Source: Procambarus clarkii
Taxonomy: Eukaryota > Arthropoda > Malacostraca > Decapoda > Cambaridae
Assembly: GCF_040958095.1 (NCBI RefSeq)
Contig: NC_091188.1
Location: 36,994,213 to 37,058,212, forward strand
Direction of reading: 5' to 3'
DNA length: 64,000 bases
Part shown: one piece after another, positions 33,390 through 43,886 of the stretch
Position numbering within the stretch: the stretch's first letter is position 1
Layout of the letters: every line of letters starts with the position of its first letter
Made by a program: the position numbers and the translations under genes
Notes under the pieces: model-generated
Told to the model about the DNA's origin: nothing
Databases searched by the model: none
What the model saw: the letters and a program-made list of their open reading frames with translations, nothing else

Positions 33390-33655
33390 CACCTAGTTGT
33401 GTTTGCGGGGGTTGAGCTTTGCTCTTTCGGCCCGCCTCTCAACTGTTTACTAACTACTTTTTTTTTCCCACACCACACACACACCCCCCAGGAAGCAGCC
33501 CGTGACAGCTGACTAACTCCCAGGTACCTATTTACTGCTAGGTAACAGGGGCATAGGGTGAAAGAAACTTTGCCCATTTGTTTCTGCCTCGTGCGGGAAT
33601 CGAACTTGCGCCACAGAATTACGACTCCTGCGCGCTATCCACCAGGCTACGAGGC
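33390..33655 (-). mobile_element. SINE-2 (tRNA-Thr-like head), minus copy
   Basis: On the minus strand a tRNA-like head begins GCCTCGTAGCC and closes with CGAGGC; the box B region reads AAGTTCGATTCCC. The body is the one shared with SINE-1. The 3' region includes a T/A-run (33459-33469), GCGGGCCGAAAGAGC and an end in AACACAACTAGGTG. Nearly the same sequence is on the plus strand at 36965-37260. Confidence 0.9.
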
Positions 33656-33780
33656 CCCTATGAGGTGTGTGTGTGTTCCGTGCTTTCTAATCTTCCATTA
33701 CTCATAGATGTAGTCTTCCTCTCCTATCACCACATAAAACAAATAACTACCTTGTGGAGATGGAAGTTCCAGGGATTGTA

Positions 33781-34545
33781 GGCCCCGCGGTCCGGTCTCC
33801 GACTAGGCCTCCCGGTTGGTCGTCTGGTCAACCAGGTGATAGTCTGGACGCGGCTGCTCGCAGCCTGACGTATGAATCACAGCCTGGTTGATCAGGTATT
33901 CTTTGGAGGTGCTTCTTAAGTTCTCTCTTGAACACTGATGGGTCGGCCAGTTATGACCCTTATGTGTAGTGGAAGCGTGTTGAACAGTCTCGGACCTCTG
34001 ATGTTGATAGTTCTCTCTTGAACACTGTGAGGGGTCCGTCAGTTATGTCCCATATGTGTAGTGGAAGCGTGTTGAACAGTCTCGGGCCTCTGATGTTGAT
34101 AGTTCTCTCTTGAACACTGTGAGGGGTCGGCCAGTTATGTCCCTTATGTGTAGTGGAAGCGTGTTGAACAGTCTCGGGCCTCTGATGTTGATAGTTCTCT
34201 CTTGAACACTGTGAGGGGTCGGCCAGTTATGTCCCTTATGTGTAGTGGAAGCGTGTTGAACAGTCTCGGGCCTCTGATGTTGATCTCTCTCGGAGTACTT
34301 GTTGCACCTCTGCTTTTCAACGGGGATATTTTGCACAGTCTGACATGCCTACTGGTTATATGTGATGCAATCTCCGTGTTTAGATTTAGAACCAGTACCT
34401 AGATTATCTTCCACGTGTAGATTATTATATATCTCTCCCGCCTGCGCTCTAGCGAAAACAGATTTAGAACTTTTAATCTGCCTCAATAATGTATATAAAT
34501 TACTGAGCGCATTCTAGCAGTAAAGGATCTTTGCACGCTGTTACG
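33781..34545 (-). pseudogene. LINE-C 3' end with four-fold 92-bp tandem duplication
   Basis: Minus-strand C-terminus and 3' UTR of LINE-C (GPRLFNTLPLHIRDI, RPLTVFKREL). The stretch coding for this segment is repeated about four times (33918-34290) with a 92-bp period, which is not a codon multiple and destroys the frame. Upstream coding continues to about 34545. A homologous piece resumes near 37487, so the DNA between may be a later insertion. Confidence 0.82.
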
Positions 34546-34623
34546 GTCACTATGGACCATTAACCAGGTTCTTGATGGATGAACCTTGTTTGTTGTATCC
34601 GACCCCAAGTCGGGGGAATGAAC

Positions 34624-34838
34624 TGTAGCGAGTAGATTATCCCAATAATATACTCGCTCCAAATGCTTTGTTAATATTCCTGTCAACCTTTGGAGATGAA
34701 TGAGGTGAGGCGTTGCCCGGGCATATAAGCAGCAATAGCAAACATTAACCAGAGTCTACTTTCAAGTGTGGTCTAGAGCAGACACTTGCGAGATACTGTA
34801 CCGACGCTCAGTGCGCTCAACTCACACACTCACTTACA
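34624..34838 (+). mobile_element. 5' LTR of a small LTR retrotransposon
   Basis: A 215-bp LTR, TGTAGC...TTACA, reading identical by eye to 36071-36285. A TATAAG box lies at 34724-34729, a plausible core promoter. The whole element is flanked by GAAC (34620-34623 and 36286-36289), a 4-bp target duplication. Confidence 0.93.
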
Positions 34839-36070
34839 TTGGTGACCCAGTGAGTGAAAAAGAACACCTAGTCACAAACTAGATCTTCGTCATGGATTTA
34901 TCTACCAGGTTTCCAGCATACAACGCAGATGAGCCAGAATTTTGGTTCATGCAGATGGAGGCTATTTTCGACCTTCACGAAGTTTCGACGATACCCAGCC
35001 ACGATGGACTACAACATGGACTCTCACTGGACCTCTACTGCTACTGTTTGCTGTGATGGAACACTGCCAACACCCTCGCCACAGCTATGATTTTCATCGC
35101 GTCCATCTCTGCATTTTCATCTACTACGGCTTGCTGCTCCACGATCGTTACTCACTCATCTGACAGCCTCATCAATGATTACATCATTGTTGAGGATTAC
35201 ATCAATGTTGAATCTACAGCATGTCCTGCCAACTCTCCGTCGCTGCCAGGGCACTGCTTGTCCTACGCCCACGACAGCTGCTCTGTCATCAGATTCATCT
35301 ACACGTTCACTGCATTTTGATACTCGGCCGACTCAAGCCCTTTGCGCAGTACAGGACTTACAGCTTGCGTTTCCGACACTTCGTCGCCTTCAGGACAATT
35401 CAGCTCTAGATGTGATTACCTCGTTGTCCTAATTACGTGCCTACATTACCTCCTAATGTCCTGGTGCCCGAGCCCATCTGCCCCGGATCTAAATGCTCCA
35501 CCAGCGACCCGAGGACGCAACAATTATGCACATTCTTCTCTCCTGCTACACCGAGCTTGTCCACACACTGCCTACATCTTTTGGTACCAGACTACAATTT
35601 CCACAGTCAACAATGTAGTACTCATCAACCCAAGACGCTACAGCTTCGACACAGAGCAGACAGCAGACTACGACCGCATCGAGCCGCCACGCTCTCGCTC
35701 CCCGAGTTTAGACACTCACAATTCTCAATCGAGCTGCCACGCTCTCCCACATAGAGCTCCACGACTCCGGCCTCACTCAGCTCTCTGCTCTGCTCCAGGC
35801 TTCGTCTCAACGTCTACGACACTGCTAAATCCAGAGACATCCGCCGACTACGCAGTTCACTTTTCGACCACAGTTACCAGCAGCACCGCCTCCTACGACG
35901 ACGGACGATCCTGTGCGACCTCCCACCCTACGACCCCAGTTAGATGACATCAGCGAAGAGGAGGAAGTTAACTTTGATGGTTATGTAACGCGAGCAGGGC
36001 GTACAATTCGCCGACCAGCTAAGTTCCTTGATCAAGTATTTTTCCTTTCATCCCCTGGGAGGGGGAGTTC
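34839..36070 (+). mobile_element. Internal region of LTR retrotransposon, mostly deleted
   Basis: Only 1,232 bp between the LTRs. A likely primer-binding site TTGGTGACCC lies just inside the 5' LTR. An ATG at 34892 starts 54 codons resembling a gag N-terminus (FPAYNADEPEFWFMQMEAIF), then a stop. The last 150 bp read as a polyprotein C-terminus (NFDGYVTRAGRTIRRPAKFLD), followed by a polypurine tract (36057-36067). No protease, reverse transcriptase or integrase remains, so the element would depend on another for movement. The gag and tail motifs suggest a Gypsy-like parent, but this is inference. Confidence 0.85.
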
Positions 36071-36285
36071 TGTAGCGAGTAGATTATCCCAATAATATAC
36101 TCGCTCCAAATGCTTTGTTAATATTCCTGTCAACCTTTGGAGATGAATGAGGTGAGGCGTTGCCCGGGCATATAAGCAGCAATAGCAAACATTAACCAGA
36201 GTCTACTTTCAAGTGTGGTCTAGAGCAGACACTTGCGAGATACTGTACCGACGCTCAGTGCGCTCAACTCACACACTCACTTACA
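36071..36285 (+). mobile_element. 3' LTR
   Basis: 215 bp, TGT...ACA, no difference from the 5' LTR seen on reading, directly preceded by the polypurine tract and followed by the second GAAC. Confidence 0.93.
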
Positions 36286-36289
36286 GAAC

Positions 36290-36964
36290 AAAACACTCTT
36301 CCCTTCACCATTGTATTTACACTTAATCCTTAAACTATAATAAATATATTATTACTACACTTATGTACATTCACACACTGCCTACACACTGCGCTCACAC
36401 GCAGTGTTCGCCAGCCCCAACATTTCCTCCACTGCCCAGTACCTTGTCCAACCATACTGGGAAACACTCTCGAGTTCACCTTTCACGTGGGTCAGCCCAC
36501 TGACACAATACCACGAGGTCCCTATACCCGATGACCGCTCTCCAGCCACTCGCTGGTAGAGGACCTCAGCCACACGCTGTTAAGGGTCACAAAACAACCA
36601 ATAAAGAGGTAGCGAACTGGTAGAAGTCTCTAGGGACCGGCTAGCAGCACTTCTCAACAGGCACTTCCCTGTCGTTCGTTTCTCTCCTAAGCCAATCCCA
36701 GGGTACGACGATCTCTTCCAACACTATGTAACTAGCAGCTAACACACTGCTTCAGATCAGCAGCGGCTTACTTAGTCATCTTCCAGGATCAGGCTGAGAG
36801 AACGCAAACTGCCCAAAGTAAAACTACCATCCTCAGTACCACTGCCACCAGACGTCACCTCTGTGGACATAACACGTCATCAGTTAATTGGACAGTACTC
36901 TGGGGAAACCAGGAGGTAACACTTACTCACTGGGGAGTTGACATTATGCACGTAGCACGTAGGG
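36290..36964. other. Unassigned DNA
   Basis: No gene or repeat recognised. Confidence 0.5.
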
Positions 36965-37260
36965 GCCTCGTAGCCTGGTGGATAGCGCGCAGGATTCGTA
37001 ATTCTGTGGCGCGGGTTCGATTCCCGCACGAGGCAGAAACAAATGGGCAAAGTTTCTTTCACCCTGAATGCCCCTGTTACCTAGCAGTAAATAGGTACCT
37101 GGGAGTTAGTCAGCTGTCACGGGCTGCTTCCTAGGGTGTGTGTGTGTGTGGTGTGGAAGAAAAAAAAAAAAAAAAAAGTAGTTAGTAAACAGTTGATTGA
37201 CAGTTGAGAGGCGGGCCGAAAGAGCAAAGCTCAACCCCCGCAAAAAACACAACTAGTAAA
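36965..37260 (+). mobile_element. SINE-2 (tRNA-Thr-like head), plus copy
   Basis: The first 70 nt fold as a tRNA: a perfect 7-bp acceptor stem (GCCTCGT with ACGAGGC), anticodon arm CAGGA-TTCGTAA-TTCTG giving anticodon CGT, and box B GGTTCGATTCC (37014-37024). A body shared with SINE-1, an A-run at 37157-37178 and a tail with AACACAACTAG follow. The body and a second copy show it is a SINE, not a tRNA gene. Confidence 0.92.
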
Positions 37261-37439
37261 CACAACCTAGGCGCTGATCTTGATCCGCCACCTCACCAGA
37301 GGTCATCCTCAACGACCTCTCTGGCAGGCCAAGGCAGGAAACTGGAGCCATTTGCCGTTGTCACACCACAACCAATAGATGGCGTTGTCTACGTAGCGTC
37401 CAATTCCTGGGGAGTTTGAGTGCAGACTCATAGATGGTG

Positions 37440-37970
37440 CTAGAATTGCCACTCTACTGACGGTGGTGACGAGTCCACCGTAACGTAACACGCTCTCTAA
37501 GTCAGCAATTATCTGGCTCTGGATGGGGCTGTTAGTGTGCAACACCCTAGAGAGCACTAGTGTCTTGAAAAATATCATCATTGGTATGGCATCCCTTGTT
37601 TGGAAGGTCCTTGTTATCCAACCTGTCATTTTTCTTGCAGTTGTGACAGCTACTTTATTGTGTTCTATAAAGGTAAGGTCTTCTGACATTACTCCTTGAT
37701 CCTTTACATTGCTTTTTCGTGTTGACCAGACCACACACTAGAAGGTGAAGGGACGACGACGTTTCGGTCCGTCCTGGACCATTGAGAATGATCCAGTGGT
37801 CCATTCTCAATGGACCATTGAGAATGGTCCTTCTAGTGTGTGGTCTGGTCAACATACTTTAGCCACGTTACTGTGACTCATCGCCTGCATTGCTTTTTCG
37901 ATCTTTTTCGATCTGATTGAATTCCGTTTTATATATGGTTTCCGTTTTTAAATTTTTGTTTTTCCCGTAG
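37440..37970 (-). pseudogene. LINE-C ORF2 fragment
   Basis: Minus-strand coding matching LINE-C at 60361-61308: VMSEDLTFIEHNKVAVTTARKMTGWITRTF and the MIFFKTLVLSR stretch are readable, with frame loss near 37560. It is split at 37720-37888 by SINE-6. Upstream it fades into the SINE-4 head near 37970. Confidence 0.8.
37721..37888. mobile_element. SINE-6 fold-back copy
   Basis: An inverted repeat with 22-bp outer arms (GACCAGACCACACACTAGAAGG at 37723 and its inverse ending 37850) and an inner ATTGAGAATG palindrome, then TTTAGCCACGTTACTGTGACTCATCGCCTG. Flanked by 13-bp repeats CATTGCTTTTTCG, a retroposon-like target duplication inside LINE-C. A single-arm relative is at 44343. Confidence 0.75.
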
Positions 37971-37971
37971 G

Positions 37972-38546
<575 letters not shown>

Positions 38547-38599
38547 AACACAAGACAGAACACGAAACAATGGGTATAAATTGGATAAGTGAACATATG
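38547..38599 (+). pseudogene. Short CR1 ORF2 sliver
   Basis: About 45 bp identical in type to CR1 coding for TQDRTRNNGYKLDK, adjoining the 3' end of the Penelope-like element. Confidence 0.7.
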
Positions 38600-40512
38600 A
38601 ATGGAAGTAACTGCAGAAGGCCTATTGGCCCATACTTCCTCTTGCTGCTTCCATATTGGTTCGGGGTCTTGAAGTAGGTAGAATATAGTTGTGCATTAAT
38701 TGGCTGTTGATTACTGGTGTTGAATTTTTGATGTGTAGTGCCTCGCTGATGTCAAGCCGAGTGCTATCGCCGTACCTATCGATGATTTCTGTGTTGTTTG
38801 TTAAGATTTCTCTGGTGATGGTCTGGTTGTGAGAAGAGATTATGTGTTCCCTAATGGTCCCCTGTTGCTTATGCATTGTTAGTCGACTAGAAAGAGACGT
38901 TGTTGTCTTGCCTATATACTGAGTTCTTTGGGGCTTACAGTCCCCAAGTGGGCATTTAAAGGCATAGACGACGTTGGTCTCCTTCAAATCGTTCTGTTTG
39001 GTGTCTGGGGAGTTTTTCATGAGTAGATTGGCCGTTTTTTTTGTTTTATAATAAATTATCAATTGTATTTTCTGATTTTTGTCTGTAGGTATGACGTTTC
39101 TATCAACAATATCTTTCAGGACCCTTTCCTCCATTTTATGAGCCGTCGAAATGAAGTTCCTGTAAAATACTCTAATTGGGGGTACAAGTTTTGTGTTGGC
39201 TGACTCTTCAGAAGTTGCTTGGCGTTTTACCTTTCTTTTTATGATGTCTTTAACGAAACCATTAGCGAAGCCGTTGTTGACTAGGACCTGCCTTACCCTA
39301 CAGAGTTCTTCATCGACTTCTTTCCATCCTGAGCTGTGGCTGAGAGCACGGTCTATGTAAGCGTTGACAACACTCCTCCTGTACCTGTCTGGGCAGTCAC
39401 TATTGGCATTGAGGCACATTCTTTTGTTTGTTTCTTTGGTGTAGACTGCAGTATGGAAGCCTCCGCTCCTTTCCGTGACTGTTACATCCAGAAAAGGCAG
39501 CTTCCCATTGTTCTCCATCTCGTACGTGAAACTCAACACAGAATTCTGCTCAAATGCCTCCTTCAGCTGCTGCAGACATCTGGCATCAGGTACCTGTGTA
39601 AAAATGTCGTCAACATACCTGCAGTATTTGGCGGGTTTCAAGCCCATGTCAACTAAGACCCCTTTGCTCGATGGTGCCCATGTAGAAGTTCGCAAACAGG
39701 ACACCTAGGGAAGAACCCATGGCGACCCCATCTACTTGCTCATACATGTGCCCATCGGGCTCAAGAAGGGTGCCTCTTTAGTACAAGCTTGGAGTAGTTT
39801 CCTCAGTATGCTTTCTGGTATGTCAAGAGGAGTGCAGGCCGGGTCACGATACACTCTGTCTGCTATCATCCCGATTGTCTCGTCCACAGGTACGTTGGTA
39901 AACAGTGACTCCACATCCAACGAGGCTCTTATCCCCGTGGCCCGTGCTTCGCGCAGTAAGTCGACAAATTCCTTGGGAGACTTTAAGCTGAAAGCACAGG
40001 GTACGTAAGGAATCAGCAACCTGTTGAGTCGCTTAGCCAGTCTGTATGTGGGTGGGGGTATCTGGCTGATGATTGTCCGAAGTGAGTTTCCAGGCTTGTG
40101 GGTCTTGATATTTCCATAGGCATACCCAGGTTTGTATTTAACAACTTTTGGCAGGTGGAGTCCGGATTTCTTGGCGTTCACAGTTTCGATCAATCTGTTG
40201 ACCTTCGTTTTCAATTCGGCTGTAGTGTCCTTCGTTACCCTTTGGAATTTAGTTTGGTCAGAGAGTATGAGGTTCATTTTTGCCCGATATTCGTCTTTTT
40301 TAAGAATGGCGTATATTGGTGTCTTTTCCCCTCTCCTAATGACTATCTCCTTGTTTTTACGAAGGCTCTTAGTCCCGCGAAGCTTTGAGTTCGCGGGACA
40401 GTATGGTGCTTCTGTAGTTACCTCGAAACTTTCCTCCTTCTGCAATAAGTTCTGCTTGCAAGGTGTCTTTAGTGGTGACCTTCTTTTGTTTCTCGAGAAG
40501 CAAAATAAGACA
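38600..40512 (-). pseudogene. Penelope-like element: reverse transcriptase and GIY-YIG endonuclease (PLE-1)
   Basis: The minus strand encodes a Penelope-type polyprotein. From about 40500: an N-terminal region, YGNIKTHKPGNSLRTIIS, then SLDVESLFTNVP with a catalytic Asp. The GVAMGSSLGVLFANFYM motif lies between the two main frames in a third frame, so two single-base changes (near 39768 and at a G-run near 39660) are the only breaks. The second frame (38622-39704) has catalytic YVDD, LPFLDVTV, and a C-terminal GIY-YIG-like nuclease (VVYAFKC...QYIGKTTTSLSSRL). It ends at GSMGQ and a stop inside a motif shared with CR1. Recently inactive. Confidence 0.9.
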
Positions 40513-40607
<95 letters not shown>

Positions 40608-40742
40608 AACAAGCCTGAATGGTCCCCAGGACAATATGCAACTGAAAACTCACACCCCAGAAGTGACTCGAACCCATACTCCCAGGAGCAACGCAACTGG
40701 TATGTACAAGACGCCTTAATCCACTTGACCATCACGACCGGA
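40513..40742 (-). mobile_element. SINE-4 with (AT)n tail, minus copy
   Basis: The tRNA-like head at the right (inverse of CGGTCGTGATGGTCAAGTGG), box B GGGTTCGAGTCAC, body to CAGGCTTGTTCGC, then (AT)n of about 90 bp at 40513-40604. It borders the 5' end of PLE-1. Confidence 0.85.
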
Positions 40743-40747
40743 CAAAA

Positions 40748-40848
40748 TCCGGTCGTGATGGTCAAGTGGATTAAGGCGTCTTGTACATACCAGTTGCGTT
40801 GCTCCTGGGAGTATGGGTTCGAGTCACTTCTGGGGTGTGAGTTTTCAG

Positions 40849-40942
<94 letters not shown>
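40748..40942 (+). mobile_element. SINE-4 with (AT)n tail, plus copy
   Basis: Head-to-head with the previous copy; the two heads are separated by only about 5-8 bp (ACAAAAT). A-box-like TGGTCAAGTGGATTAAGG resembles class II (Leu/Ser) tRNAs. The (AT)n tail at 40852-40942 starts immediately after GAGTTTTCAGTT. Confidence 0.87.
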
Positions 40943-40945
<3 letters not shown>

Positions 40946-41331
40946 GTACCTAGTAGCCAGAACGCACTTCTCAGCCTACTATGCAAGGCCCAATTTGCCT
41001 AATAAGCCAAGTTTTCATGAATTACTTGTTTTTCGACTACCTAACCTACCTAACCTAACCTAACCTAACTTTTTCGGCTACCTAACCTAACCTAACCTAT
41101 AAAGATAGGTTAGGTTAGGTTAGGTAGGGTTGGTTAGGTTCGGTCATATATCTACGCCAATTTTAACTCTAATAAAAAAAAATTGACCTCATACATAATG
41201 AAATGGGTAGCTTTATCATTTCATAAGAAAAAAAATAGAGAAAATATATTAATTCAGGAAAACTTGGCTTATTAGGCAAATCGGGCCTTGCATAGCAGGC
41301 TGAGAAGTGCGTTCTGGCTACTAGGTACGAC
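40943..41331. mobile_element. Fold-back/MITE-like element with telomere-type core
   Basis: Inverted arms of about 74 bp (GTCGTACCTAGTAGCC inward from 40943; inverse ending at 41331) with about two mismatches, inserted in TA-rich DNA on both sides. The core carries (CCTAA)n at 41041-41097 and (TTAGG)n at 41106-41146, the arthropod telomere pentamer. No transposase. The superfamily is unknown; a TA target would fit Tc1/mariner-like elements. Confidence 0.8.
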
Positions 41332-41559
41332 ATATATATATAAGGGAAAGATTATAGAGTTGTTGGGGATCATTCATTATTCTCATATTATGTGTATTAC
41401 CTTTATATAACTTGTACATTTTCGTTGTCTCAAGTGGTCCACGTGGGGACTTCGTCATTTGCCAAGGTATTTGGGACTATAGTTTTTCACTGATTACTGA
41501 CTTTACCCGTCCTTAAGGACTTAGTTTTTGAGAGTCCCAGTGTCTTTTAAGTTGCTAAA

Positions 41560-42875
41560 TATCTAGTGACTTGAAGTTGACCAGTACTAAATACTTTTGC
41601 GTTGAGGAGTCAAGAGAGACTTTGATAGAATGTCTGCGCCTGCAGTCCTCTTGTAAGATGCTTAGTCTTGATGTCGACTCTCTGTTCACTAATGTTCCGC
41701 TCGATGACGTTCTCTTTTTCCTTAGACAGAAAGCGTCTGAGGGACTTCTTCCTCTCCCGCTTCCCACTGACGTTTTCCTCGATCTCATTAGACTCTGTGT
41801 TGAATCTAACTCTTTCTCTTTCAACGGTAAGTATTACACTCAAACATTAGGTGTCGCTATGGGTTCCCCTCTCTTCCCTGTTCTTGCTAATTTCTACATG
41901 GAATACTTCGAAACTGTTCTTCTTCCTTCTATTGATACTCGTCCCTCTCTCTGGCTTCGCTATGTTGATAACATTTTTGCTTTATGGCCTCATGACCTTA
42001 GTCTTTTCCAGCCTTTCCTCTCCTCTCTTAACAATCTGGCCCCTTCTATCCATTTCAAAGTTAAATAGGAACCTAATTCCCTCCTTCCTTTTCTTGACGT
42101 TCACGTTCACAGCTCTGTGTCCGGGTTCTCTGTCTTCCGCAAACCCATGTATAGTGGCATGTACATTCCCTTCTTTTCCTACCATCCTCCTGTTAAGAAA
42201 AGTGTCCTCGTCTCTCTCTTCCTCCGCGCTCTACGCATCAGCGACCCTCAGTTTCTGGATTCTGAAATTGCCTTTATCTACAAATCATTCTCTCGCCTTG
42301 GTTACCCTTCGCATTTCATCAACTGTGCCCACTCTCAAGCTAAACGAAATTTCTTTCATCCTAAACCTGCTTCCAACACTAGTAGCACTGTACTATGCCT
42401 TCCCTTCATATCTGAACTTAAAACTTTTACTAATACCTTTCGTCTTCTTGACATAAAGCTCGCATTTCGACAAACTAACACACTTCGTAGCAATCTAGTT
42501 CACACTGCTCCTCCTGCTTCTAATGCTGCTGGTGTCTACTCTGTTTCCTGCTCATCTTGTCCTCTCCAATACTTTGGCGAAACTGTCCGTACACTTAATG
42601 ACAGACTTAAAGAACAAAGAGAAGTGTTAAGTCTGCAGACACTAACAATGCTCTCCTCTGCCATGTGAGGGATTCTAATCATCCTATTGATTGGTCTTCC
42701 TCCAAAATAATCTTTCCTGCCTCTACTCTACACAGACGCCATCTTGCTGAGTCGGCTCTAATACACAATGTACCCAACATGAACTTGAGTCCTGGCTTTG
42801 TTGCTGTGGACTCTTCCCTTTCACAGTATATACTCAAATGCTCTAATCTTTCTGACAAACGTGACCTAATATAAG
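41560..42875 (+). pseudogene. Penelope-like element, 5'-truncated (PLE-2)
   Basis: Reverse transcriptase from LSLDVDSLFTNVPLDD through LGVAMGSPLFPVLANFYMEYF and a catalytic box reading YVDN instead of YVDD (near 41963), so the second catalytic Asp is lost. One in-frame TAG (42066-42068) follows KVK. The frame then continues through LPFLDVHVH and a linker to a GIY-YIG-type nuclease (GVYSVSC...LQYFGETVRTLNDRL). A frameshift near 42625 moves HVRDSNHPIDW and the end into another frame (42665-42874). It differs from PLE-1 throughout and is a separate family. Confidence 0.88.
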
Positions 42876-43184
42876 CTTACCCTTCCATTTATCTTTCTTT
42901 CTTTTTCATTTTCTTTCTCTCTTCTCTCTTTTTTTCTGTTCATTGTCTTCTCTTACGTTCCCCTGCTATCCTCTTCTTATTCCTATGACTATCCCCTTCT
43001 CATTCGGTGGTTATAATAGGAGCTGCCTCGTATGGACCAATGGGCCTTCTGCAGTTCTTATTCCTACTACTATCCTCTCTACTACACCTTACCGTTCGTA
43101 CTTTTTGCCTTGCTCCTCGCCTCTCTCTTGCCTATTTATTGCCTGTATCACCTCGTCATCCAGTGATACATAAAACAATTCAAC
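42876..43184 (+). other. PLE-2 3' flank, pyrimidine-rich, with CR1-like 3' motif
   Basis: Long CT-rich stretch (42893-42960 especially), then at 43008-43056 GGTGGTTATAATAGGAGCTGCC, CGTATGGACCAATGGGCCTTCTGCAG, which is the CR1-family 3' UTR signature without the octamer tail. Confidence 0.65.
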
Positions 43185-43347
43185 CCAGTCTAGAGGACAG
43201 GAGACATCTCCCGTCCACGAGGCAAACCATAGCCCGTGCTTCTTGCCCCGCTCCTGTGCCAGGTAAGTTACGGGCTCACCATAGCCCGTGCTACTTGGAA
43301 CTTGTTCCGAGTAGCTTAATCTATAACAACAACAACAACAGCCTAGA
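43185..43347 (+). mobile_element. SINE-7-type element with paired 3' hairpins
   Basis: Starts near GAGGACAGGAGACATCTCCCG and ends with hairpin 1 (ACGGGCT-CACCAT-AGCCCGT), hairpin 2 (GCTACTTGGAAC-TT-GTTCCGAGTAGC, a long stem) and TTAATCTATAACAACAACAACAAC. This is the cleanest copy of the terminal structure in the window. Confidence 0.75.
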
Positions 43348-43349
43348 GA

Positions 43350-43886
43350 ACATAAAAACATCATCACCAAAAAACTCTCACATCTCAACAAAGCCTACCT
43401 ACACCCCAGAGAATAGCTGAAGGTTTGCCCTCTGCAACATGGCATCTTCAGGCAACCAAATTAGAAAGGTTAAATATCCCAAAAGGAATCCACAGGGAAA
43501 TAGCAGTTAGGTTATATAGACTACGTCTATTTTACAGATGCAACTGGGAGATTGGTGAACCCCGACAGAGAGAGTGCATCTTCTGCCAAACTGTCACAGA
43601 AAAGCCTTTTCTTCACTATCTTCTGGAATGTAAAGCAACCAACGACCTTAGAAGAGCTTTAAGAGTCCCTGAATCTTGCAGTAACCACCCTGAAGCCATC
43701 AACACAGCCACTCTCCTGGTCAACAAAGGTGTCCAGCAGCTGGACACCCTCATAAAGACTGTCAAGCAGTATTCTCCCCCGCAATAACAGCTTGACGATT
43801 AAATGCAACCCCAGAATACTGAAAAGAATTACTGAACAAAAAATTGTACCACTTACGGGCTATTCACGCCCGTGCCACCTCTTGGG
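43350..43886 (+). pseudogene. I-type LINE ORF2 C-terminus (I-2)
   Basis: About 120 codons (43425-43787): IPKGIHREIAVRLYRLRL, a Cys/His motif CIFC...FLHYLLEC and an end in YSPPQ. The layout matches the C-terminal zinc motif of I-1 at 14762 but is clearly diverged. The 3' UTR follows with hairpin 1 (ACGGGCTATTCACGCCCGT at 43855) and the first arm of hairpin 2, which SINE-1 interrupts at 43886. Confidence 0.82.

Noticed and set aside
35342-35947. 201-codon Ser/Thr/Pro-rich frame inside the LTR element
   Set aside because: It overlaps other open frames of similar composition, and no conserved motif supports it.
34892-36095. Intact gag-pol gene
   Set aside because: Only 54 gag-like codons and a short polyprotein end remain; the frames between them lack any protease, reverse transcriptase or integrase motif.
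36965-37034. Functional tRNA-Thr(CGT) gene
   Set aside because: The cloverleaf is good, but the same SINE body follows as in other copies and a second copy exists at 33655; better explained as a SINE head.
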